The translations under genes were made by a program, and so were the position numbers. DNA of 64,000 nt from Dendrophyllia cribrosa (taxonomy: Eukaryota > Cnidaria > Anthozoa > Scleractinia > Dendrophylliidae), in NCBI GenBank assembly GCA_024195265.1, contig JAJLRJ010000001.1, forward strand, positions 6,629,357 through 6,693,356, read 5' to 3'. The first letter of the stretch is position 1, and every line of letters starts with the position of its first letter. Under the pieces are notes generated by a model. That model did no database searches. It was not told the origin of the DNA and was given only the letters and a program-made list of their open reading frames with translations. Below, piece by piece: positions 1-11,284 of the stretch.

Positions 1-1611
1 TTAAAAAATTCGCGAAATTTAATACGCGTGATTAAAAAAATCTTAAAAGATTGCGCGAAATTTAATACCACAATATATAACAAAACAATAAGAATTTTAA
101 ATGTTCTTAGCCCGGGCCTTGTGGTGAATTGTTTTGAATTAAAACTCTAAGAGTCTGTCCTTGAAAACGTCTTTCTAGCACTCTTCCCCTGATTCACTGC
201 TTTCTTCAGCTTGTAATTCGGCCAAAACCTCTTTAGTGCAGTCATCAAAGTTTCCATTTTTAGGCTCCTTGGCCTTGTAGTTTAAAATTATATATATCAT
301 AATGGTTTGTGACAAGTGCCCTCAGCTCAGGGTTAAGAAAAGAAAACACTGAAAAAATCGCGAAATTTAGTATCCTTTTGCTCTAATTTTCCTTGCAATC
401 GCAAAAATTAATACTCACGAATTTGGCTCCCGTATTTTCGCGAAATTAAGTACGCGCGAAAATAGGACATATGCCACCAAACTGCCTGCGGTAATATCCC
501 CCGTAGTTTGGTTACTGATGCAGGTGTGTCGCTGATATTCATCTATGTACCACTGTCACTTCTAAAGAAGAGGAAAATAACATAGATTGAAACCTTTATA
601 CGCATTGTGGGATAGATCAATTAGTTATATTACATGACACGTTTGTATCGCAGGTGCTCCACCGGCGATGCTCTCAAAAGTGAATTTTTTCGCCAACTCA
701 TCAGTCTCATTAGCCACAATATGTTCTCTGATATACAAGCTGCCAGGTAGCGCCGGCGGCTTTGTATTAAGAGTTGGCTTAATATTTAAGTAAAACAATA
801 TATTATACTTTATTTATTTTTACTTTGAATTCGTTTATTTATTCGCTCCGATGAACTTGGGCTAGCGCTCGAAACGTCAGGATTTCAAACGGCGGAGTTG
901 CGGTGGCCAATTGACCTTCAGTTGTTCATTATCACCTCAGTTTAAAAACCCGAATTTTTTATGCGTTCCCCCTTTCCCGCCGACGCAACACAACAGTTTC
1001 TTTAGAAATTTAAAACCCCTTTATTCGTTAGCCATTTAACGGGTGATCACCACTTCAGTAACCGAGGGAACATACACAAGGTGGAGGGAAAACTGATTGC
1101 CTTTTAACCGTGAGCATTCAGTCGGCAGCTTTTGCCGGATTGGTTTCAACTTTATGAATGCCTTTAATTTCTCAGCGTGAAAAATTTTACGCAATGACGC
1201 GGAATAGCATAATAAAAAAAAGTAAATAAAAACATTTTCTAGACAAAAGACAAGTTACAAAGAACGTTCCGCAAGCACGTACAATTTTATTTTGTTTATT
1301 TTTTGGCAAACCAAAGTTGCATATGTTAAAACTCGAGTGGACAGTTACTCAGTGCCATTTAGAAAATAATGTTACAAACTCTTCTTTAAAAAATTGAGCG
1401 AATTTCAATTAACTTATTTTTGTGTTAATAAAATGCCACATTCAAATGAAACAAGCCTAACTTAAAGGCCGAAATTAAAACAAGAAATTTAACACCTGTG
1501 AACTCTTATATATGCAGAGCAATATTGATCATTTGACCAATCAAAATTTGAGGATCCACTTTCTTAATTTAGCCAAAACAAGGTGTGTATTAACTATTGG
1601 ATTTAATTGTT
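1..1611. other. No gene recognised; repeat-rich upstream region
   Basis: No coding region is supported upstream of the first receptor gene. The first 480 bases carry several copies of a short motif of the form CGCGAAATTTAGTAC (near 11, 52, 358 and 432), which looks like part of an interspersed element. Bases about 640-1030 resemble retroelement-derived sequence, including the CCGATGA...GAAACGTC stretch at 848-880 listed as a finding. The last 500 bases are AT-rich and should contain the promoter of the downstream GPCR, but I cannot point to a definite core element. Confidence 0.4.
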
Positions 1612-3868
1612 ATGTCAGAATTGGGTTTTACCAAAAGTCGCGGACCACGTAAAAGAAAGAACATTATCATGTTACCATTAATAACCTTTCTTTACGCTAC
1701 TCTAAGTTTTCTAATCACCTCAGATAATCTTCTGGTCATACTAGTGGTTAAATCGACGCGTTCTCTTCGAAAAGCGACTAATTTTTCACTGATTTCTTTA
1801 GCGGTGACCGATTTGTTTGTCGGTGTTTTTGTGTTGCCTTTAAGAATTGTCGAAGTACGAGCTTTTGACTGGTCGCAAAGTATCTACTGGTGCCAATGTT
1901 CCCTGAGTCTCACGTTGCTCAGCTTCTCCGCTTCAGTGTTAAATCTTCTGATTGTCACAATTGAGCGTTATTTCGCGATCATCCAACCACTTATTTACCA
2001 GAACAAATTCACTTCGCGGCGAATTTTTTACGCCATCATTTTTGTTTGGATCGTGGCGTTTTTGGTGTCGTTTTTACCATTTCTCGCCTTGAAGAGTACC
2101 ACAGCTAAAGAGCGAAGCCATGAGCACAGAATTTGTAGATTCGCGGACACGATGAGCGTGGAATATCTGACATTTTTTGTTGCCTTCGTCGTCTTAATCC
2201 CAACCTTGTTTATCAGCTACGCATACGTGAAAATTTTTCAGGCTGCAAATAAGCTCAGACGCCGGCTGAATTCCCTGCAGGTGCCAAGGGAAGGAGAGGA
2301 AATCGCCTCAGCCTTGAAGGAGTCTAAAACTTCCAAGAACATTGGTGAGTTGCTAGTCACGTAATAACTCCTGAGATGGTCCAAAGAGAGATCGATTCAT
2401 TGACGTATCGATTTATGGATTGACGTAGGCTGAATAAGTATAAAAATTTTAAGAAAGTAACTTTTTCCATGTTTCCGCTTCAACTTTTCCGTCTTCAACT
2501 TTAGGTCAACTTAACTTGAGTAAAATCTTCAGTTAATTCACTTTTGACACAAGGTTGGCGTTTATCGGCTTTCAACCAAATTAGCCCTGGTTAAAAAAGG
2601 AAGAGACTAATATATGGCGCACATATCACATGTCCCAAGGCGCTTTATATACACCGAATGAGATTATTTCTAACTGAAAATGATGAAAAAAGCGGGATTC
2701 TGCCACTAATTATTTGAGTACACAGCAAGCATATTTTGTCATTTCATATGCAAGTCAATCTTTTGTATTATGTAGCTTTATTCTTATTGATAAGATATTT
2801 ATTTCGACACAATCCTGAATCAGTTTTTTAAACAACAGGGACCCGGCAGACCAGCGATACACTAGGCGATTTTATACGCTCGTCGCGACCCCAGTTGACG
2901 AAAATGACTAGGTGTGCTTGATCTCGCCATGACGAGCGATCGAAATTGCTGATGTCAACTGAATCGCCAAACGTGTTCGATCTTGCGATTGAGATCACGA
3001 ATCGTCAACTTATTTAACCAGTCAGAATTGGACGATTTCATCACGTGGACGGACGAAAACTAGTGTGTCCGCAGCAGGCAGCGACCAAATTCGCTTGCGA
3101 TTTTCGCTGGCGATCAATTTCGCTGCCACGAGCGTAGGAAATCGCCTAGCGTGTCGCTGGCTTTTCGGCCATACGGATTTCCTTGTAGTTAAAAAAAAAG
3201 AAGAAATTTCACTGCTGATTACTTTGTAATAGAGCGGTTTTCAGCTTGAGTGAAGCATTCAGCTTGAGAGAAGCCAAAACCAAAATTATAACTCGATCTG
3301 GTCAATCACAACAGACACAGACAATCCAATAAACCAATCAGTCGAAGCAAATACATGTAGCCGGCGCCAAGCGCGGGAAAACGCGTGGGAGCCATTCACG
3401 ATTGGTTTTGGTATACTTCTGTGGTGCGAGATTTTTTAGCCAATCACTAAGCGTAGCAATGCAAAACTAAAGCCGTTCTATCCTAAGAAATTTCAATGCT
3501 CATTACCCTATAATCCTTTCTGCGTTTTAGGAATTGTAGTCGGCACGTTTTATCTGTGCTGGATTCCATTCATGATAGCAGTTATCCTGAGTGCATTCGT
3601 CAAGGATTTGATAACTCCTGTTGTGGTACTGGTTATTTCCACGATTGTTTACAGCAATTCCGCTATGAATCCAATCATCTACGGTTATTTAAATCGTGAA
3701 TTCCGTTCAGCTTATAAGAGACTGTTTTCCAAGGTTCCTTGGCCGTGTAAAAGGGTCCGCGCTCCTCAACAAAGAAGTTATGATGTGACAGAATTGACAG
3801 TAAGAGATGTTACACATTCTCGTGCACATGTTACAGAACGGTTTCGTCACACTACACATTGTAAGTGA
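1612..3868 (+). CDS. Class A (rhodopsin-family) GPCR, two exons
   Basis: Exons are 1612-2344 and 3531-3868, giving 356 residues. The intron starts GTGAGT and ends TTTTAG, and it splits a glycine codon in the third intracellular loop. The joined protein has seven hydrophobic segments. TM1 carries the conserved Asn (SDNLLVILVV), TM2 has LAVTD, and TM3 ends in ERY, a common variant of DRY. TM6, at the start of exon 2, has CWIP, and TM7 has NPIIY followed by a helix-8-like stretch. The start is the ATG at 1612, giving a short extracellular N-terminus with no evident signal peptide; the frame stays open a little further upstream but without an ATG. The product should be a plasma-membrane receptor coupling to G proteins. 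The ligand cannot be named: cnidarians have large expansions of amine-, melatonin- and melanocortin-like receptors. The intron contains two MITE-like elements. Confidence 0.88.
2851..3160. mobile_element. MITE-like inverted repeat in GPCR intron
   Basis: The ends are inverted copies of one another, about 30 bp each: left CCAGCGATACACTAGGCG, right CGCCTAGCGTGTCGCTGG. The element is about 310 bp, has no coding capacity, and lies within the intron of the first GPCR. No clear target-site duplication was seen. Confidence 0.6.
3231..3479 (-). mobile_element. AGAGCRGTTTT-family MITE, degenerate copy
   Basis: This shares its interior with the better copy at 38761-39044, in reverse orientation: repeated CCAAT/ATTGG motifs, a GCGCGGGAAAACGCG block and 'accaaaacc' blocks. 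The ends are AGAGCGGTTTT and AAAGCCGTTCT. It lies just upstream of the exon 2 acceptor (3531) of the GPCR. Confidence 0.6.
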
Positions 3869-4050
3869 CAATGGCATAGAACTGTGGCCAAAAGCCGAAA
3901 TGAGCTTTAACTTAATTATGTACTATTCGGACCTTCTGTGGTGCTTTTCCCTGCTTATGTAAACGTATGTCCTATTTTCTACCTAAAAAATTTATTTGTG
4001 AATAGTGTCAGTGTTATAATAATATTTGATCGACTGAGTGACTGTCTGAA

Positions 4051-4051
<1 letters not shown>

Positions 4052-4086
<35 letters not shown>

Positions 4087-4087
4087 C
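4052..4087. repeat. (GATT)n microsatellite
   Basis: Eight uninterrupted GATT units directly abut the truncated 5' end of the LINE. Related GATC/GATT units resume on the other side of the LINE (5733-5775), so this is probably the target in which it inserted. Confidence 0.9.
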
Positions 4088-5461
4088 GGGGACTGGACTC
4101 CGGTTTACAAAAAGGGTGACAAGTATTCTAAAGAAAACTACAGGCCCATAACTGTCCTCCCATGTGTGAATAAAGTATTCGAGCAATTAGTAAGCAAGCA
4201 AGTAACTACTGGTTTTGACAGCCGCATGTATGAAAACTCATCTGCCTATCGGAGAACATACAGCTGCGAAACAACTCTGATTAACTTAGTGGAGGGATGG
4301 AGAAAGGCGAGGGACAACAGATTGGCTGTAAGCATCCTATCAACTGACATGTCAAAGGCTTTTGACTCATTGTATCCACCTTTACTGCTCAGCAAGCTCA
4401 GAGCATATGGTTTCCAGGACAGCGCATTACATCTTTTAAATAGCTATCTGTGTGATAGGAAAAACCGTGTGAAAATTGGTAGTCATGCAAGCTCATGTAG
4501 GCTGGTCAACCGAGGCTGTCCACAGGGCTCCGCCCTAGGCCCGTTGCTATGGAACATTTTCCAAAACGATCTGTCTTACTGCATAACGAAGAACATATCA
4601 ATGTATGCAGACGACCACCAAATCTACCACACCGGACGTGACCAGTCTATCGTTACATCCAAGCTTAGGGATAGTGCGAATATAGCTACCAAGTGGTACG
4701 ATTCTAATTTTCTGGCGGGGAACCTCAAGAAATATCAAACTATGAACATTGGTTACAGTCGGGATGAAAACAGTGCGGCACGTGCAATCTATGTAAACAA
4801 TGAGGAAATCAAAGCAGCAGAAACTCTTAACCTTTTAGGTGTTACAATAGATTCCAAACTTAACTTTACTGATCACATAAGCTCAATTTGCAATAAGGCA
4901 AGTCAAAGGATCGGCGTTCTCATGAGACTTAGAAACTTAATTCCAACAAAGGCAAAGCTAGTACTATTTAAATCAGCAGTTCTGCCGTATCTTACGTATT
5001 GCCACTTAGTCTGGCATTTTTGTAGATCCAGTGACTCGCGAAAACTAGAAAGATTGCAAGAAAGAGGACTAAGGGCGGTGTATAGGGACAAGCATGCAAG
5101 TTATACTCAACTACTTGAGAGGGCCGAGTTGCCAACGCTGATGAACAGGCGCTTGCAGGATATCTGCATCCTTATGTACAAAGTTAAGCATAAATTATGC
5201 CCCACTAATATTTGTAATATTTTTAATAACCACACTTCTTCCTACAACTTAAGGCAATCAGATTTCTCAATTCCTAGGTACAATACAATAACGCATGGTA
5301 AACACTCTTTAAGCTATCTAGGCCCAAGGTTATGGGGAAAATTATCTATAGCTGATAGATCAGCAAAAACGTTGAATGCTTTTAAAAACAAGATTCGTAA
5401 ATACGACATAACTCTGTTAATGGATGATGGTTGCAAGGATTGTACCCTCTGCTCATCATAA
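4088..5461 (+). CDS. LINE reverse transcriptase, 5'-truncated but open to its stop
   Basis: About 457 codons of reverse transcriptase from a non-LTR retrotransposon. Visible motifs in order: PVYKKGD and NYRPITVLP (RT N-terminal blocks), DMSKAFDS (first catalytic Asp), GCPQGSALGPLLW, MYADDHQIYH (YADD catalytic box), LLGVTID, and a C-terminal thumb/tail region ending at TAA (5459-5461). The frame runs straight into the upstream microsatellite with no ATG, and the endonuclease is absent, so this is a typical 5' truncation. The lack of internal stops suggests a recent insertion. The clade is probably jockey/CR1/L2-like; I cannot separate these by eye. Confidence 0.9.
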   Translation, partial: GDWTPVYKKGDKYSKENYRPITVLPCVNKVFEQLVSKQVTTGFDSRMYENSSAYRRTYSCETTLINLVEGWRKARDNRLAVSILSTDMSKAFDSLYPPLLLSKLRAYGFQDSALHLLNSYLCDRKNRVKIGSHASSCRLVNRGCPQGSALGPLLWNIFQNDLSYCITKNISMYADDHQIYHTGRDQSIVTSKLRDSANIATKWYDSNFLAGNLKKYQTMNIGYSRDENSAARAIYVNNEEIKAAETLNLLGVTIDSKLNFTDHISSICNKASQRIGVLMRLRNLIPTKAKLVLFKSAVLPYLTYCHLVWHFCRSSDSRKLERLQERGLRAVYRDKHASYTQLLERAELPTLMNRRLQDICILMYKVKHKLCPTNICNIFNNHTSSYNLRQSDFSIPRYNTITHGKHSLSYLGPRLWGKLSIADRSAKTLNAFKNKIRKYDITLLMDDGCKDCTLCSS

Positions 5462-5660
5462 CAATACAATTTTATCATTTTCTTTTTTTAAATTTTAGCT
5501 TTTATTATCATTTAATAAATTGTTAGCTTTATATAAATTTTAAATATTAAATATATTTTAGGTTTTAGATTAATATTAGATATTTTATACTTTTTTATGT
5601 GTCCCCAAATTAGTATGGGTTTACCCAGCCTATAAGGTCTTTTGACACTTAAATAAAGTT

Positions 5661-5733
<73 letters not shown>
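4088..5733 (+). mobile_element. 5'-truncated LINE with (TCTA)n 3' tail
   Basis: The element comprises the RT frame, an AT-rich 3' UTR of about 200 bp, an AATAAA at 5652-5657 and a simple TCTA tail beginning at 5661. The tail then merges into (TCGA)n and GATT/GATC units resembling the left flank. Tetranucleotide tails are typical of several LINE clades that prime reverse transcription on such repeats. Confidence 0.85.
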
Positions 5734-5734
<1 letters not shown>

Positions 5735-5775
5735 GATCGATCGATCGATCGATTGATCGATCGATTGATCGATTA
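5661..5775. repeat. Compound (TCTA)n-(TCGA)n-(GATT/GATC)n microsatellite
   Basis: About 18 TCTA units are followed by five TCGA units and then mixed GATT/GATC units. The first block is the LINE tail. The later blocks look like the continuation of the target microsatellite. Confidence 0.9.
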
Positions 5776-7672
5776 ATTCGTGGAAGGATCCGTTAGGTGG
5801 ATGGATAAATGCACTGACTGTTTTATTCAGTAACGAATATTTATATAGGAAAGTTTCAATTCCATACGGAAGGTTAAAATAGGGTCGTGTTAAAACTACA
5901 AATAAATACAAATAAAGGAAACAATTACAAAAGAAATAAATTATCGTATTAAGAAAAATACGAATGCTTAATGGCGTCTACGTGTAATGACTCTGTAATA
6001 CCGAGCAGTTTTTAACGTAGAAAACAAGGTAGAAAATCTATTTAAAGCCCTTTTTGAGCGAAAGAGATTATTTTACCCTTTGACCGGGTCAATTGACCCT
6101 ATTACATTTAAAGAACCTGAAAGAGAATAAAATCGCAGGACCCTCTTCTAGCGTTACTCATGACGGAGAAGCTCGGTTTCTTCCTGACCGGCATTAAAAC
6201 GAATGTTTCAAAAAACACCTGAAAGTGTCAGAAATTAAAACTTTTTTTTCCTCAATACTCGATTCCATGCTGTACTTTAAGGACAAAGGGCACTCGTCAC
6301 CAGATCCCCTTGTGCAACTACCGAACAGTACGAGTGGATCTGGGAACAAGAATGACGTGAGTCGGAGAAGCCACTTGTTGAAAGCTTGGCGGTTTAGGTC
6401 ACCTGCTGTTACGGGTGACAACGAAGGAACCAAAATACGGCTCGAGATGTAATAAGAGACGCAAGTGAGAGAAAATCTGAGTACATATGGCCTGGGACAA
6501 CTATTAGGCTCCGGTGTATCAGATGCTGTCGTTAGCTAGCTCCCCACAGAAAAGGTATGGGATAGTTTGAGAGATCCGAATTACTGTAAAAACGGATAAA
6601 AATAAGGTCGTTCCGGTTATAGCTATTAGCTCATGTATGTCTGTTTCGCTTCACGTATCACGCTTTAATCGTGTTCGCACTGGAATCATGTTCCATTTTA
6701 TGGTTCAATTAATATTTTGACGGGCTCTGAGCTGTAGGAATTGACGCAAATATTCTAGTTGACTTAAGCTGTCACATAAAACTGTTACCTATCGAACACT
6801 ATTCCCCTCAACTCAATAACAGTTTGACATTCTGACAGCTGAGCCGTTCTAAAATGCATCTTTCATAATGATTAGATAACCAGAGTTGCTTTTTTTCTCA
6901 TTTAAGCCCGCTTTTTCTTGAAATGCTGGGGGTTTTAAATGTAAATTGAAAAAAGTAACTGTTTCAATTTAAAGACACCAGCCTCTTTCTTTTAATTGTT
7001 TGTTATTTGTGTCATTACAAACGTTTTATAAACTTTCCGATAAAAACGTAACACACTAGACGTTCAGCTAGTTAAACTGTAACCTGATTCACGGTTAAGA
7101 AGCTTCCTTCTGTAAATAAACGAGTTACTGATTTTATTTCGCCAATAACACCAGTAAAATTCAGTCAAATGTCTTATTGGAGTACTTTGCGTGACAGAAA
7201 CTAATATTCGGGAAATTCATACTGAGGACTGGATAAAACAGTACTAGCCCCTGAATGTGGACCTAAAATTCCGATCGACATTTGCTGAAATGACAAAGCT
7301 TAGGCTTAAGCTTCGAATCTCAGTGAAAGCTACTAGAAGTGCTATAAACTGGCCAGGTCTTTACTAGTTATTATAGCCTTCAAAGAAGGTCAATAATCTG
7401 GAATATACATGAATCGAAATCAGTGCAGACTTGAAAACAGGGTTCTATGATTTATGGAATCCTACAGAACGATCAACCAGCTGGAATCTGATTCCGGAAT
7501 CAGGATAAAAAACTCACCTAAATTAAACAACATAACAGTACTATCTACATTACATTACATTTCAATATTATATGGACAGCCTCTGGATATACATGAGTAA
7601 TTACGCGCCCTGATTGGTTCCTTCTTACTAGGCTATTTAACAATTAGACCCGTAGCCCGAAAGGGCTAATTG

Positions 7673-7822
7673 TTTTAGTATCACCCAACTAGTCGGACAG
7701 AAAAAGGCAATAATAAAAAAAAGCAATTGCAAGTTGAAGAAATATTTATTTGGGAATAAAACGAAAAATAAAACCGGCGAATTTCGCTACTCGATGACTA
7801 TTACTATTAGACCCCTAGTAGC

Positions 7823-7860
<38 letters not shown>

Positions 7861-7877
7861 GTTGGGTGATACTAAAA
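7673..7877. mobile_element. Short MITE-like element with perfect 21-bp inverted ends
   Basis: The left end TTTTAGTATCACCCAACTAG and its exact reverse complement at 7857-7877 enclose about 160 bp of non-coding sequence. A flanking AGGCTAT motif appears on both sides (near 7630 and 7875) and may mark a larger element. Confidence 0.6.
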
Positions 7878-8340
7878 GGCTATATCCTGCTGGTAGAGAA
7901 TTCTTGCAAATAAATGGCGGACATTAATTAAGGGTCGGTTATTTAAACGAAGACGATGTTTAACAAAACCGCGGTAGGAACCAATTTCAATCTGGCCAAC
8001 CCTGAAGTTAACATGTCAAAACGATATGTGCTGCAGACTAGAAAAACATTTATCTACCTAATTAAAATGACCCACTTATAAAAAGATCTGGAAGTCCATT
8101 AATTGTCTCAAACCACGGTCCATGTTAGACTTCGTTTTAAAAAATACAGTCTTCTATCAGCAAAAAAGGTTATCTGAATAATTGTAAAATTGTCTCTCGA
8201 TTTGTTTAATTTACTGATCTGATATAGTGTAATCTCTGAAAGCATTTTCCACTCAATATCTCCGCCCTGACACGAGTTTATAGCCAATCAGTTTTACACT
8301 TCATAGTGGACTATCAACTCATGCCTCCAACTCGACTTTG

Positions 8341-8650
8341 TCCCCCCCGGGGGGGACCCCCATATAAAAATGACGGGGGCGCTCGTCGGAAATTTTCGAA
8401 AAACACCCTAAAAGGTACCAGAATCTCGTTTGATGGGTGTGGCTCAAAAGAAGTTTTACCCCTAAGAGGTACCAATTCAAAACAACACATGTCATATTTC
8501 TGTCATATTTTTTTGGCTCAATACCCTAAAAGGTACCGCGATAATTCAAACAGTGGTCATTTTAGATTTTCGTACCCTAAGCGATACCAAACTACAAATT
8601 TTGACCCCTAAAAGGTACGACGAGCACCCCCGTCATTTTTATATGGGAGT
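8341..8650. mobile_element. MITE-like element with internal GGTACC repeats
   Basis: An inverted repeat at 8358-8388 and 8618-8647 reads CCATATAAAAATGACGGGGG then GCTCGTCG, with its complement on the right. The interior has about six copies of a CCCTAAAAGGTACC-like unit. The left edge holds a palindromic C7-G7 run. Confidence 0.65.
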
Positions 8651-10150
8651 CTAAATCTGTTTGGGAAGACTATTGACACCTATTCAAGAAGCAATTATAT
8701 TCCACGGTCAAGTTGTTCGGAATAAAAACCTAATATGAAAACTAAGACCTGCTAGTTTTTTCTATTTTGGAAGGAGATCAGGTTTGCAAATCTACTCAGA
8801 ATAAACCGTATTTATCAATTCAATTGCAAAACAAAACTTGTTAAAATGAAAATCGAAGCCCCTCCTCCCCCTGATAGATATCAGTATTTTTCTTGTGCAT
8901 CGGCTTCCGCATAAAGAAAGGGTGGGAATGTTTGTGTTATGGTTTAACGAACACTGACCCAGATGTTTTTATCCGTCTACTAATAGAAAAGTTGCTGTTT
9001 TACCTGGTTGAACAAGATCAAAATATACTTATTTTTAATGTGAATGAAATCAAATTAAATCCATTATTGCGCTGGCCCCACATAACTGCGCCCAGACCCG
9101 GTTTGAGGTAGACGATTTAGCCCCACCCATCTGACAGATATTTGCTTTGTACAAATTACGAAATAAACGATTAGAACATTATACTAACAGTTTACAGGCT
9201 GTATCAAACCAGAATAAATCGGTCGTAAATCAGAAAAAAAAACTAAGAAATGTCACAGTCCTAGTGAGTTAAACGTTAGGTTTTAATGATAATTTTTGGG
9301 GCTTTTAAGAGCATTGATACATTAAAATTTGTTTACTTCATGACTTGGGAATGAATTCGAAAAAAGTACATCTGACAAGCAGTCAGTACGTGCAACTTTA
9401 CTCGTCCCGTTCGCTGTTTTGTTTCGGCTTTCACGATTTCATATCATAATAAATTCAGGTAAGATTGTATTGCATATCGGTATGTATTTTGAAAATTATA
9501 TGTTGAAGTAGGCGAGTTAGTTCATTTGCGGTTTTTTCAACGTTTTTTTTTACGTTAAAATGATCCTTTTTCTGATTTTTCGTTTTTTGGTCATGAAGAA
9601 TCCATATGATCGATCTGAGATTCTCTCCAAAAAACGGACAGCCTCAATTGATATAAGCGTCTGAGAATATCAGACGAATGCTAAGTTTGACACCGGCCAA
9701 CGAATTTTCGTGCCCTTTTCAGCTTAAAAAAAAGCGGGTCTCTTGTCTTCTCGCCAAATCCCCGCTGCGTTTTGATCCCTCGACCAATCACAAAACGTTC
9801 ATGGCAATCACCTGCTAAATTTATTACGGAACCTTTGAATGATAATTTATTTATTTTGAATCTTTTTAAAATGAAAAACAACGAAAGTTTAGTGAATTGC
9901 TCTAAACATTTCATTTAGTATATTTGTTCTATTGAAAAATAATACGAAATGTTGGTAAATAAACTTCAAATGTTTCTTTAAATATAATTTGCGGAAAGGA
10001 CGTCGGTTAACTTTCTTAAACACTATATTTTTTAAACGCGCACTGTAGTTATAATTACCACTTACGTTACATTTATGTTGTCTCGCCATTGGGCCTAAGT
10101 TAAGAATTACGCCATATTGCCTAACCCAACCAGCGTATTTCAACTGACAA

Positions 10151-10341
10151 TTTAACTTCAGCTGTAGTGTTGATACAAGTAATTTCGTTCAGTGCTCATT
10201 ATGCTCTCCGCCTGGTGCTGATTTCAACGCGTTTTGTGGGGGCAAAAAGGCGGTTACATTGTCGCTAAAAATAATTGCTTATGCGGAACAAAACGAGATC
10301 GAGCAACTGCATGCAAAGAACAAGCAAGATTGACTGAAAAC
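10151..10341 (+). other. Possible 5' UTR exon of the kinesin gene
   Basis: A non-coding stretch ends in AAAAC followed by a strong GTAAGT donor at 10342. The next acceptor (GTTTTCAG, 11171-11178) leads into the exon with the kinesin start codon. The transcription start is a guess; only the donor and acceptor pair support this call. Confidence 0.3.
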
Positions 10342-11178
10342 GTAAGTAATACGGCGGCATATGTCAATTTATAAGATGTTGATTTGTTTGGGTGGAGTTT
10401 CGCAGTTGAATCACAATTGCATCCTTTAGTCGATTAATTTAGAGCGGACTTGGTCGAAATAATCCATCAATTCACTCACAGCTGTTATTAAGCTTGTTTT
10501 GCAACTCTCATAACTTTTTCAATTTAGGGACTCTTATTTCACCTCATATAGAATTAAACTATTCAAATAAAAAAGAAGAAACTATTTCATGTTGTTATTC
10601 TTATATGTTACGACTAAACCAAGGTCAACCAATATTGTAAAATTGATATTTAGTACAAGAAGTACAATCTTAGTGACGTGATGGCCAGTGTTATAAGGGT
10701 CGCGTTGAAGTTTCCTTGTTCACGTATTGGTCTTGGAATTACACCCGCAGCTAACAGGCGAACGAATTAAAGATTGATTGTGTTGTAATTGAAGGCTAAT
10801 ATATAATCTCCGGGAGCCATTTCACATTAATTGATACTAATGACAGACCCTCTGTTGGGTGTACTGTCAAAATCATAAAATCTCCTTAGCTTGAAGTATT
10901 AGACTTAGTACATTTAAATGTGTTTCATTTTTCACTGAGTCATTACGGCTTAAGTCAGAAGATTTTACTTTATATTAGTATTCTATACAAATGGATAACT
11001 GTTTTACAGAAACTGGATAAGGAAATTTTATAAAACTATATTGCTTTAGCGGGCACACAAAGTAATACAACACTGACTGAATATCAAACCTTGCCAGAAG
11101 CCGAGCTATAAGCAAATCTATACTAGTCATGACTTTAAATTATCTTTAGAAACATTTCTACCCTATTTTTGTTTTCAG

Positions 11179-11284
11179 CTGTGTGTCCGACAATCTGATA
11201 TGGTTAAGTCGTTCAACGATTTGAGTGGAAACATCAATGAAGTATTTTCTCGCTAAGCATTAGCACTGGCAGCTTTGATTAAAA
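11179..11284 (+). other. Putative kinesin 5' UTR segment with an upstream ORF
   Basis: After an acceptor at 11178, 106 bases precede the kinesin ATG. They contain an upstream ATG at 11200 opening an 18-codon frame that stops at TAA 11254-11256. It is out of frame with the main start and could lower translation. Confidence 0.35.

Larger units (their letters stand above)
5776..10150. other. No gene recognised; intergenic with MITEs
   Basis: No open frame here shows family motifs, splice logic or convincing composition. The two recognisable structures (7673-7877 and 8341-8650) are listed separately. The rest is unremarkable AT-rich sequence. Confidence 0.5.

Noticed and set aside
5893..10150. 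A hidden protein gene between the LINE and the kinesin
   Set aside because: Short frames were scanned for motifs and splice-linked continuations; none gave a coherent protein.
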